Assembly (NCBI RefSeq): GCF_030272615.1
Contig: NC_081410.1
Coordinates: forward strand, 142,323,349-142,387,348
Length of the DNA: 64,000 nucleotides
Direction of reading: 5' to 3'
From: Cryptomeria japonica
Taxonomy: Eukaryota; Streptophyta; Pinopsida; Cupressales; Cupressaceae
Shown in pieces: positions 34,471-44,590 of this stretch. A model generated the notes under the pieces. It was not told the origin of the DNA. It did no database searches and saw only the letters and a list, made by a program, of their open reading frames with translations. Within the stretch, counting starts at the first letter, position 1. Each line of letters opens with the position of its first letter. Made by a program: the position numbers and the translations under genes.

Positions 34471-35811
34471 GAGTTCTTGGTGGATAACCTTTTGGTTCCT
34501 TCATATGAGATCATTCCTACTGAGACGATATGTGTTGTCAGTCCCGAGTCCCAGTTATATGGTTCCATTTTCACATACCTTCGTGACAATACCCTACCTC
34601 CTGATCTATCAAATAACCAACGTCATACTTTCATTCGCCAATCCTCTCGATATGTCATTTTAGCTGATATCCTATACCGGCGAGGTCTAGATGGCACTCT
34701 TCTTAGATGTTTAGAAAGTGACGAAGCTCAGATTGTGTTACGGGAAGTGCATGAAGGGATATGTGGTCCACATGCTAGTGGTCCTACCTTGGCCAAGAAA
34801 CTCATCAGGACTAGATATTACTGGCCCAATATGGAAAAGGACTCATATCAATTTGTCAAGAAATGTAAGCAATGTCAAATTCATGGAGACCTCATACACG
34901 TGCCAACATAAGAACTTCAACCAATTGCGTCTCCTTGGCCCTTTTGTCAGTGGGGACTCGATCTCATAGGCAAGATTCACTCTCCTTCTTCCAATGGTCA
35001 TAAATTCATTATCACTGCCACAGAGTATTTTACAAAATGGATTGAAGTTGTGCCTCTCACACAAGTCACTGGAAAACAAATTGCTACATTCATCCTCAAC
35101 TATATCATTTGCCGATACGGTATTCCTGTTTCCATTATCACTGATAACGGGCGTCCCTTCAAAAATCAGGATGTTCGTGAACTCTGTGACTGCTTCCATA
35201 TTTCCCATCATTTCTCCACACCATATTACCCCCAAGGTAACGGTCAAGCCAAGACATCTAATAAAACAATCCGTAAAATCCTAAAGAAGACAGTCGACGA
35301 CGCTGGCCGTAATTGACATATCCAACTTAATCCTGCACTTTGGGTCTACCGCACAAGTGTCCGCACACCTACAGGAGCTACACCCTATTCACTTGTCTAC
35401 GGCGCTGAAGCCATCTTGCCTATTGAGGTTGAGCTACCCTCTTTACGAGTCTCTTTGCAAAACATCAACAGTGATGAAGACTATAGGGTCTCTCGCTTAC
35501 AAGAACTGGAACTATTGGATGAACGAAGACAAACTGCTTTTAATCATCTCAAGGCTTACCAACAACGAAGGAGTCGTAGCTACAACCACAAAGTCAAGCC
35601 TCGTACATTTGAGGTAGGTGACTTGGTTCTTAGAGAAAATCCCAAAAATCAGCAAGACAAAGAGAAGAAGGGCAAGTTCGAACCAAATTGGCTTGGTCCT
35701 TACATCATTACAACAACATATGGATCTGGGGCATATCAGCTCTCAACTACAGAAGGTGAACCTTTGGAGGATCCTATCGACAACATGCACCTTCGCAGGT
35801 TTTACACATAG
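34471..35811 (+). pseudogene. T1 integrase
   Basis: The HHCC zinc domain is seen at about 34740-34890 (HEGICGPHASGPTLAKKL, CKQCQIHGD). The core holds WGLDLIGKIH (first Asp), IITDNGRPF (second Asp) and YPQGNGQAKTSNKTI, where the third catalytic residue is Lys (35251-35253) instead of Glu. T3 has Glu. The C-terminal part (FEPNWLGPYIITTTYGSGAY) ends at a natural stop, 35809-35811, after HLRRFYT. No chromodomain follows. Stops at 34909 and 35314 correspond to CAA and TGG in T3. Integrase would insert the DNA copy, but this copy looks inactive. Confidence 0.9.
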
Positions 35812-37500
35812 CTCTTCAGAGTATCCTAATTCAAAAATACAAAAAAATTATAAAAACAAAAAATCGTTACTTGGTGAAAACCTGGCAAACAGGCGCCTTG
35901 TGACACAAAAAACATTGAAAAATCAAAAACAGTAAAGAGAAATAATTTCGTCCAACGGTGAAAACCACTTTGGTGGCACCCTGGGCAAGTACCATGGTGA
36001 AAACTGGGTCACCAGCGCCATGTGTAGAGACATTGCTCCTCCCTCCTTCATGATTCCATCTCATCCTTTCACTTTGCACACACTCACAACCTCTTCATTC
36101 ATAATAAACTTACCGATTTCCATCATGGCTTGTTATTGATCTACCCAAGATTGGTTCGCCATTCATAATAAACCTTCCTTTTCACTCTTTTCCATCCATA
36201 ATAAATCAGATCCTATCTGTGGCTAAGGCAAATCCTACATCTAGTGATGGGTGTGGAACTGAGAACATCATATGTTTCGAGGAGTACAGTTTCTTCCAGC
36301 TTCCTTCAGTCTATCTGCGCACAATGGACAATAAAGCAACATCTGCATCGCCAATCCGCAATAAAGTTCCGTCTTCTCTGCAATAAAGTATCAGTTTCAT
36401 GGATTCAGTCAGTTTCAGATGAGACAGCAGCAACAATGGACTTCAACAAATCAAATCTTTCAACAGACTCAGACAACATATGGTTCAGTGCTATCTATCC
36501 TTTCTGTGAAAGTAAACATTGTGACCACAATCAAATAAGACTTATACAAGTGACAAGGGACACTAAACTTGAGGACTACAGTGGATGTTGGTGTCGAGTC
36601 TTGGTTTTATTTTGATTTTATCTTTTGGTGACATGTCTTTTAGCTTTTTCAGGATGTCTCTGACTAGAGATTCTATCTCTAGGATGTCTTTGACTAGAAA
36701 GGCGAGGATGGGGTAAAATCACCTATTTGTATTTGCTATCTGTGGATTGTCTTTTAGTAATGCTATGATTTGTCCAAGGATATGAGGACACTGTGAGTCT
36801 AGTATGAACTGGGGTATTCTTTGTTTGTGACTGTCTTATCTCCATGCAAACAGGTACAATGACTTTCTGGGTTGAACATATGCCTCGATTGTCATAACCT
36901 ATTTTGCCATAATAAAGCTCAATGATGATAAATCACAAGAAGCTCTTTCACTTTCGTATCTTCTATCTTTCATCCCCCTTTCTTGATTGACTTCCATTGT
37001 CCTTCTCGAGTCCGCATAGCCTGCTATCACATGACTAAGTATAATGACACACCAAAAACATTTGCATTTCATGTAGTTGCACCTACATTACCACATATAA
37101 GCATTTAATACATACATATAGATATCACAATTGCATCACATCCTACACACAACACCTGTTAGCACAATTTACATTTGCATTATCATATTCATCTGCATTG
37201 CACACATTCACATTTGCATCATGCATACATGTATAAAACATAAAAGAACAAAAATATTGCATTGCATCATGTACATATTTGCATCCATATCATAAGCATC
37301 ACATAAAACAAACATCACATAAGAACATCTCATCACTTAGGTACACATGCATATAGCTGCCGCAAAGATGAATCATCTCATATATATATAGAAAGTGTCA
37401 TAATACAATGAGGTCAAAAAAATCATATGGCTACAATCACCCGAAGGTGTCTACATCATCATACAAAAATGGTACAATACTGATACATAGGGAGCCCTCT
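35812..37500 (+). other. T1 noncoding region between pol and the antisense gene
   Basis: It contains GGTGAAAAC modules (35874, 35957, 35997) near GGCGCC/GGCACC, then many AATAAA hexamers (36095-36400). A doubled phrase GGATGTCTCTGACTAGA / GGATGTCTTTGACTAGA lies at about 36653 and 36683. A CATTTGCAT/ATTGCATCA-rich stretch lies at 37060-37330. The same order recurs in T3 at 55892-57540. No protein is seen. Confidence 0.7.
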
Positions 37501-37979
37501 ATGGCTATGATGAACTCCCTCCTTTGGAGCCGCTTGGCCTCGATGGAATCTGAGCCCCTGAAGGACCCACCCCAGGATCATCCCTCTTGTCCCCTCTAAT
37601 TGGTGGTGGTGGAGGAACCATAACCCCACCACTAGATGCCTATCTCCTCCGGCTCCCTATCGTAGCTGTCGCTGTCCGCAATGGTCTATGGAAGCTCTTC
37701 TCCCACTGATCCGCTAGCACTGCACCATAATAGAGATCCTGCCAGTAGGCAATCTCCTCCCCAACCCGTAGAACATAGGCATATCCGGCCCTTGTGTCCT
37801 CTGCTGCCTGCCTCCCAGCCCTCAGTGCTATCTCAACCTCTGTGTAGCGCTGAATGGCCTGGTCTCGCTCCCACTTAGTATCTCAGAGCCGCCTCCTGAG
37901 CCTATCCCTCTCCCTCTCCAACTCCTGGATCTCATCTGCCTATCCCTGGCAGATCTCCCTCAGCTCCATCAGCTCATCC

Positions 37980-38190
37980 TCCTCTGCCTCAGCCCCCTGT
38001 GGCTCTGCCTCCCCTTGTATGGGTGCCTGCCCCTGTGCTTGTGCCTGTACTGGTACCTGTACTGGTGCCTATACTGGTACCTGTCCCTGTATTTGTCCTT
38101 GTACCTATCCCTGTACTTGCACCTGTCTGGGACCCTTTGTTGCTGGCACTTGTAGCGGCAATCCACCGTGACCCCTCACCACCCAAGCCT
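37980..38190 (-). repeat. Short tandem repeat in the PMD tail (TACTGGTACCTG-type)
   Basis: Units such as GTACTGGTACCTGTACTGGT and CTTGTGCCTGTACC recur with 6- and 12-base periods, about 16 times. They are in phase with the antisense frame, so they code for a dipeptide-like repeat whichever frame is used. Confidence 0.75.
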
Positions 38191-39504
38191 GCCTATCCTC
38201 TCCACCCTCCCTCTGCGGTGCAACCCTGCTCTCTCCAACTACCCCCCTCCTCCTTCGTCGGCCTCTGCCCCCATTAGTTCCATCATCATCATCATCCCCA
38301 CCACCATCTCCATCTAATGGCTCTCCCGGATCCGTCAGGCGTGGGAATGGATGCTCGGCCCAGTATGTTGTGTACTCGGCATCCATGCTGACATCCTCAA
38401 TCTCTGGCCACATGTCCCAGGGTAGGGGCATCATCTCTACCAGCTGTGTAACAGCCTGATCATATGATAATAGGGGCCCAAACTACGCCCGATCTCTCAC
38501 AGTCCATGCATACATGCCTGAACCCCGTGGCATCCGCTGAATCCTGCCAAATTGCCTACCAACCCTGTCCACTAGCTGCCTCTCCAGCACATAGGGTGTC
38601 TGCCCAATTAGGTACCTGCTCTGGAAGGTGTAGGGAAGCTCTACCGCATCGTCCTCCCACTGCTCACATCCCAGGTATGGCCTCCATATAACCATATCGA
38701 TGTCATCAATCACTCGACGCCAATGCTCCAACCTGCAAATCCGTGGCTACGACGTGATCATGTCGTATAAGTGAAAAAAACTACATTCGTGACCTCTGCC
38801 TCTGAAGTGTATCGGTCTCATCAGTGGCAGATGCTCATAGGCCCACACCTGTAACAATGTCACCCCACAGCCCAATCCCACTGATCCGTGGTATACAAAC
38901 TGATGCAGCTCATAGTAGAGGTGTGCCAGCACACACAGTCCCCAAGCATATCTAGTGTGTTGTGTCACCAGTGTCTCTAGTGCTGGCAGCACCAATCCTA
39001 TAGCCTCCCCAGCCCACAGCCAACCCTCGTGTCGCTCTATCAGGACACAGAAACCCACTGATCGCTCCTCCTATCACTGCTGGTAGCGCCAATCCTGTAG
39101 CTGTCATAGTCTCCCAAGCCACATGCCCTGCCCTCATCTCCAGTCCTGGGTCCTGGAAAACTCATCTCAGGGCCTCCCTATCTCCATCTCGATCATAGGG
39201 AATCAGCTCCTCGTCGATCGGTATCCTCAAAATCCTATATACATCCTCTAGGGTGACTGTCATCTCACCCATCGGCAAATGGAACGTACAAGTCTTGGAG
39301 TGCCACCTCTCCGCCAGTGCAGTCAGCAGTCCCATGTTCGCCCAAAACTCAGGCACATACAAAATATGTCTCAATCCCATAGCCTCAATCGCAGCTCAAT
39401 CCTCGGTTGTCAACTCAGGTCGCAATCTCTATGTCGATGAGAATCTCTCCCGTAACTCCAACATAGGCAGATACTCCTGTAGTCAAACAAATCAATCATG
39501 TCAG

Positions 39505-39835
39505 TCATAGTGGCATTCACTGTTCATCACAAAATGCTACTTTTTATCTAAGTGCATATGGCTATCTATCCTAGTGACACTCACTGTTCATCACAAAGTG
39601 TTGCTTTTGCACTAGTGACACTCCATGTTCATCACAAAGTGTTGCTTCTATCCTAGTGGTACTCCCTGTTCATCACAAAGTGCTGCTCACATTTGCACTC
39701 CCTGTTCATCACAAAGTGCTCCTCACAATTGCACTCCCTGTTCATCACAAAGTGCTGCTCATATTTTAGTACTCCCTGTTCATCACAAAGTACTATATCT
39801 TGGTACTCACTGTTCATCACAAAGTGCCTTGATTT
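39505..39835 (-). repeat. Tandem TGTTCATCACAAAGTG array in the antisense intron of T1
   Basis: About eight copies of a 38-42 bp unit (CACTCCCTGTTCATCACAAA then GTGCTGCTC) occur between 39513 and 39830. T3 carries about nine copies at 58080-58410; T0 has only decayed ones. The array lies wholly inside the intron, near its 3' end. Confidence 0.9.
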
Positions 39836-39939
39836 ATCCTAGTCTTCCCTAGAGGACCTGCTTGAGTGTATCCTCTCAGCAACTTATCCAATTGACAACA
39901 TATGTTCATCACAGAACTGTCGATTTGACCTAGAAGACA

Positions 39940-40212
39940 CAAATTCACATTTTTGGACACAAACGCGCTTTCCTGACATAAACGCGCTTAAAGACTGCAC
40001 AAATGCACCTGAAAAACACAGACGCGCCTGGAAAACACAGACGTGCCTATGCTCTGCACAGACGCGCCTGGGCGACATAGACATGCCTTCTTGGCATAGA
40101 CGCGCCTACACATCACAAACGCGGCCACATTTGGCACAGACGCGGTTTCCATCACAGACGCGCCTCGCGAGCATAAACGCGCCTGGCACCAACGCAGACG
40201 CGCCTGGACATT
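39940..40212 (-). repeat. Array of GGCGCGTCTGTG units in the antisense intron of T1
   Basis: On the plus strand about fourteen units (ACACAAACGCGC, ACATAAACGCGC, ACACAGACGCGCC, GCACAGACGCGCC, GCATAGACGCGCC, ATCACAGACGCGCC and similar) recur about every 20 bases. Read on the minus strand they match the CGCGTCTGTGT units of the sense leader. They follow the antisense first exon, near the 5' end of the intron. Confidence 0.9.
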
Positions 40213-40475
40213 TTTTGGCATTTTTGGACCCTAACCTAAAGTGCATTTATTACCCTATCTACCATGCATTAATGACAACAATACATGCATCAAAGTACAA
40301 GGAGGTTTCGCGGTACTTACTGGCTCTCCTGCCTCTGTTGGCCTCTGAAATCGGTGAACGCGGTCGAATCTGTGAACGAAGGCCATCGCTGCTGACTGCT
40401 GCTGCTCTATTTTCGCTCTGCACTCTGCTCTCGTGGATGTGTAGATGACAATGAGGATGTATTTTCCCCCGTGGT

Positions 40476-40487
40476 CTATCTTATAGA
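40476..40487 (-). promoter_or_regulatory. Putative TATA box of the T1 antisense gene
   Basis: TCTATAAGATAG on the minus strand lies about 90 bases upstream of the exon 1 ATG (40386). T3 has TATAAAATAG and T0 TATATATA in the same position. Confidence 0.6.
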
Positions 40488-40712
40488 CTACCCCTAGCCC
40501 TCGTTTCCTGAGTCAGTCTTCATTATCCCGTGACTCTGTCACTTTATCCAGTCATTTCATTCTAGCCTTTCTTTCTTATCGAGAGACTGTCTGCGATCTT
40601 TTTAGACATTTTCATCCAATCTCTAGAGGGGGCATATCATTCCCATCTTGGGGCAACTTTGTATCAGTTCATCTTATCTTCTTTGAAACAACGCGACAAG
40701 CCGCATTGTCTC

Positions 40713-40726
40713 AAAGAGGGGCAAAA
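40713..40726 (+). other. Polypurine tract of T1
   Basis: AAAGAGGGGCAAAA lies immediately before the 3' LTR. It is the expected plus-strand primer and is shared base for base with element L. Confidence 0.92.
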
Positions 40727-41501
40727 TGTAGACACCTAAAATTATCATGTCTAATTAAATAAATATTTTATTTATTTAATTATCTAAGCTTAATTCTTCT
40801 ATTAATTAAATAAATCCTTATTTATTTAATTAATCCATTTATCCTCTTTTAGCCTTATTTCTCATTTAAATAAATACATTTATTTATTTAAATTATCCTT
40901 TTCCTAAATTAAATAAATATCTTATTTATTTAATTGATCCCATTTCTTCTATTAATTAAATAAATCTTTATTTATTTAATTAATTCATTTTCTACCCATG
41001 ACACATGTCATTCATCTCTTAATTCCTAAACTACCTACCCCTTTCATTATTTTATTATTTCTTTTACCTACCCTCTAATCATAGCCGACCTCCTTTTACA
41101 CCTCTCAATCTTATCCCTCCATTTCATATAGTGTTTTCTATAGAAGGAGATTCTTCCTTCATTATCAACCCTAATCAATCATTCTAACTACTTGATCAAT
41201 TGACTACTTGGCATATGCGATCCTACTTGCAACCACATTCCGTTCTTTGTTGAGCTCTTATGCACATAAAATCAGAGAGCAAATATATCAAGCAAGATCA
41301 ATGGAGATAGGAAGAATGGAGATCAAAACCCTATTGGACATGTGATGGTATAAGCTTTGTGATTTCATTTGATTTGCATTGTCTTAGGTAATCTTCATAT
41401 GTTATGGTGGATCTTTGTTGTTGTTAGGCTAGGGTTTTTGTGGTTGAATTCATTTAGCCTTTCAATATCATTATTATTGTTATCCATTTTCACCATATAC
41501 A
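40727..41501 (+). repeat. 3' LTR of T1
   Basis: It has the same length as the 5' LTR, with about 12 substitutions seen by hand. One of them changes the TATA box to CTATAGAAGG (41138-41147). It is followed by the TCAAC target duplication and then by element C LTR sequence. Confidence 0.93.
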
Positions 41502-41506
41502 TCAAC

Positions 41507-42408
41507 CATCAAACCAGTCTCCATATACTCCCTTAGTGACTGTTTTCTCTTTCCTCCTTGTAGTCTAGACTAAACACATTGTCTTGTTTAGCCTAGGGCT
41601 TGGTGGTAACCACACCAACCCTCACTTCCTGATTCCACCCTTTTGGAATCTCAATTTACACTCCCCTAAATTGCATTTTACAAAAGGCTGTGGAATTCCA
41701 CCATGGAATTTGCAAGTTAGGGCCACATCTTGAGTGAAACCCTATGAACCGGGGTTTGTATGACAATTTTCAGTAAACGGATCACTACTCGCTCCAAACT
41801 ATGCCGAATGGAGTCAGATCACCTACATTAGAACCTTGACTCACACGACAATGCAACCACTTCAAAGTTTCATTCAATCAAATCCTTTGTCAGACTATAC
41901 TGTACGTAAAACAACGAGAATTGGGTAAAATATGAGTTTTTATTATTGTTCAATCTACCAAATCTTCACACCCATCATCCAACCTCAACATGGATGACCT
42001 TAGAGGCCTAAATAGGCCTTCCCCCAATGGATATAATAGTTTTCAAATAGTTATGGCTGTTGGAACCTCTTTTCCACAACCGGTGGAAATGTTGCTTAGC
42101 AACTTCTTACAACTTTGAATATTTGACACTTTTGATGTGTCAAAGTCGCCAATGGACTTTGTAGACCTATCCTAGGCCTAAAAATACTCAAATCAACCTA
42201 TCAACATTCTTCCTACACTTCATGAACTACATGGCCTAATTTGGTCTCTAGGTTTATAAATGACCTTAGAGCCAATTTGCCTTACAAATGGGTTCCTTAT
42301 TACATCAAGAGGATCCAAACTAATCCAACACACCAACCTAGGATCTAAGACCTATCTAGAACTCAAACAAAAAATGGAACCAAGAGGGTGCCCTGCACCA
42401 TACTCTTA
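41507..42408 (-). repeat. 3' LTR of element C, second part
   Basis: It continues the LTR broken at 25240 and aligns with 47604-48429. It contains a stretch of about 80 bases (around 41880-41960) absent from the other LTR. The end is set by alignment of CTGCACCATACTCTTA with CTGCACCAACATCCTA. Confidence 0.8.
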
Positions 42409-43870
42409 GGGCTAGAAAAACTGAAGTCTCTTGAGTTGGTAGATCTGGAACCTTGCAACCAATATTCTCCAAGGCCCGCTCTGTCATCCAGGTTGCATCT
42501 TCTAAGGGTTTGTCCTTCCATTGGACCAGGTACCCATAGTAGGCATGCCTCCTTGTTTTCTTACTCACCCTCTTGTCAAGTACATGCTCAAATTTAAGCT
42601 TAGGCTGCTTAGGTAGGTCTTGAAACATCTCTTCCCTGTTGGAGTCATCTTGACCTGCATCGCACACATTAGTAGCAGGACCTTTATATGCATATATATC
42701 TGAAACATTGAAAGTGTTAGAGAGACCAATGTCCGGAGGAAGATCAATCTTGTAGGCATTGTTGCCACACTTTTGAATTATCTTGAAAGGACCTATCTTC
42801 TTCATCATCAACTTGGTGTATTTCTCCTTAGGGAGTCTCTCCTTCTTGAGATGAATCATCACCATATCTCCAACCTTAAACTGCAAATCTCTTCTTTTCC
42901 TATCTGTTGCATACTTGTATTTGTCTGAGGTTTGTTCCAACCTATCCTTTACTTGTTGGTGTATGTCTCTCATCACTTCTGCATAGTCTTCTGCTTGTGT
43001 ACTTCTTCTTTCCAAATCCTTCACATCTCTCAACTCCAATACACCTCTCGGGTGTGACCCATACACTATTTCAAAGGGACTGTGACTAGTACTCCTATTC
43101 ACTGAGTCATTATAAGCAAGTTTTTCTTGAGGAAGTATTGAATCCCATGTAGCTCCTTGATCCTAGTTAGACACCTTAATAGGTTTCCAAGTGACCTATT
43201 GATGACCTCAGTCTGCCCATCAGATTGGAGATGATAGGCTGAGGTAAATGACAGATTGGTACCCAACCTTCTCCAAAGGGTTCGCCAAAAATGCCCAACA
43301 AACTTAGAATCTCTGTTTGAGATGATTGATAGTGGAAAACCATGTAACCTTACAACCTCTTTGAAGAATATACCTGCTATGTGAGATGCATCATGTGTGG
43401 TTTTACAAGGTAGGAAGTTAGCCATTTTTGAAAACCTGTCAACAACTAAATAGATGTTGTCATAGCCCTATTTGGTCTTTGGGAGTCCTAATATAAATTC
43501 CATACTGACTGAATCCCATGGCTTGTTTGGTATGGGCAAAGAGGTATACAAACCTGCATTTGAACTACTACCCTTGGATTTTTGACAAATCATACAACCT
43601 TCCACATACTTTATGATCTCAGTCTGCATCCTAGGCCAAAAGTAGAATCTTCTAACCAATTCAAGGATCTTGTCAATCCCAAAATGACTTTCCAATCCCC
43701 CACAATGCTTCTCTTTCACAATGTTTTTTCTCATGGAGCCTTTAGGGATGCAAAGTTGGCTTCCTTTGAAAAGTAGACCTTCCTGCAAAATGAAGTCTGA
43801 GAACTCCTTGTGGTACTTGTCACCCATTTCCTTGCACACTTGGTATGCTTCTTTGAAGTCCTCATCTCCT
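42409..43870 (-). pseudogene. Element C integrase and chromodomain
   Basis: On the minus strand the zinc domain (KEKHCGGLESHFG, CMICQKSKG) is at about 43720-43560. The core follows: WDSVSMEFILGLP, IISNRDSKFVG and SDGQTEVINRSLGN. The usual first Asp is Glu (43498-43500) and the second is Asn (43315-43317); the Glu remains. The GPY/F-like region (GDMVMIHLKKERLP, KIGPFKI) is at 42870-42760. The chromodomain (YLVQWKDKPLEDATWM) is at about 42530-42480; in chromoviruses it directs insertion toward marked chromatin. A stop near 43470 and a frameshift near 43100 break the frame. Integration would fail in this copy. Confidence 0.88.
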
Positions 43871-44590
43871 TGGTACATATCCTTTATGGAACTGATTCCT
43901 ATGCTCTCCAACTGAACCTCCTTCAATGTCAAGTTCCTCCTGCTAAGGGCATCAACCACCTTATTTGCCACTCCTTTCTTGTGCTTGATGGTGAAAGTGA
44001 ATGCTTGAAGGTATTCCATCCACTTCATATGCCGATGGTTCAACTTGTTCTATCTATTCAAGAAGCTCAAAGCATGGTTATTAGTATAGAATATAAACCC
44101 CTTTGGCAACAAATAATGCCTCCATTTCCTCAAATATTGGACCATTGCATACATCTCCAATTCATAGGTTGAATACTTTTGTTTGGCTTCATTTAATTTT
44201 TCACTAAAGAAGGCTACTAGTCTACCTTCTTGACTCAAGACTCCTCCTATTGCCTTGTTACTTGCATCACATTCTATGGTGAAGACCTTATGAAAATTAG
44301 GTAGAACCAATATAGGTTGCTCTGCTACCCTTCTTTTCAAATACTCAAAGGACTTATCTGCTTCACTAGTCCATACAAACTGACATTGTCTACCCCCCTT
44401 TATAGTGTCAATCATAGGTGCACATACACCACTAAAATTCTTAATAAACTTCCTATAGAAGCTTGCAAGACCATGAAAACTCTTTACCTCACTTGCATTT
44501 CTAGGTGTATGCCAATTGAGGATTGCTTCCACCTTGAATGGATCCATCATGAGGCTACTCTTGGAGATCACAAAACCAAGAAACACTAAC
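43871..44590 (-). pseudogene. Element C RNase H region
   Basis: From 44586 downward it reads FLGFVISKSSLMMDP, WTSEADKSFEYLKRRV, FTIECDASNKAIGGVLSQ and YSTYELEMYAMVQ, ending HALSFLNR at a stop. It continues (HRHMKWMEYLQAFTF, GVANKVVDALSRR) at 44040-43940. This is the standard Ty3/gypsy RNase H and connection, with no second RNase H, unlike T1. The Asp of ECDAS and the Glu of YELEM are in place. Confidence 0.85.

Larger units (their letters stand above)
37510..40386 (-). pseudogene. T1 antisense plant mobile domain gene, two exons
   Basis: Exon 1 is 40321-40386, 22 codons starting MAFVHRFDRV. The donor GTAAGT, an 844-bp intron (39477-40320) and the acceptor GACTACAG follow. Exon 2 starts in phase at 39476 (EYLPMLELRERF) and runs to about 37510. 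It holds the PMD: GLRHILYVPEFWANMGLL, FHLPMGEMTVTLEDVYRIL, LALPAVIGGAISGFLC, HQFVYHGSVGLGCG, RVIDDIDMVIWRPYLG, WEDDAVELPYTF. An Asp/Gly/Arg-rich stretch, a Gly-Thr repeat tail and a coiled-coil-like segment (ELERERDRLRRRL) follow. PMD proteins are MAIN/MAIL-like; their role in transposons is unknown. Stops (two between 39380 and 39440, others near 38760, 38480 and 37930) and a frameshift near 39050 show decay. Confidence 0.8.
25241..41501 (+). mobile_element. Element T1: near-complete Tat-like Ty3/gypsy retrotransposon with an antisense PMD gene
   Basis: Two 775-bp LTRs (25241-26015 and 40727-41501) differ at about 12 positions by hand alignment. The TSD TCAAC lies at 25236-25240 and 41502-41506. 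PBS, leader, gag, protease, G-patch region, RT, two RNase H domains, integrase, PPT and LTR are all present. A second, archaeal-type RNase H and an extra ORF between pol and the 3' LTR are known marks of the Tat lineage. Gag-pol from about 29314 to 35811 keeps one frame but has nine premature stops. T1 is the youngest insertion in the nest. Confidence 0.93.

Noticed and set aside
37854-38277. Plus-strand Cys-, Val- and Pro-rich ORFs opposite the PMD tail
   Set aside because: They come from the short tandem repeat. The minus strand continues the PMD reading frame, so these are shadows.
39940-40212. Regularly spaced short repeats that could look like a CRISPR array
   Set aside because: Units are degenerate and about 11 bases long. 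Spacers are under 12 bases, and the sequence lies inside a plant retrotransposon intron.
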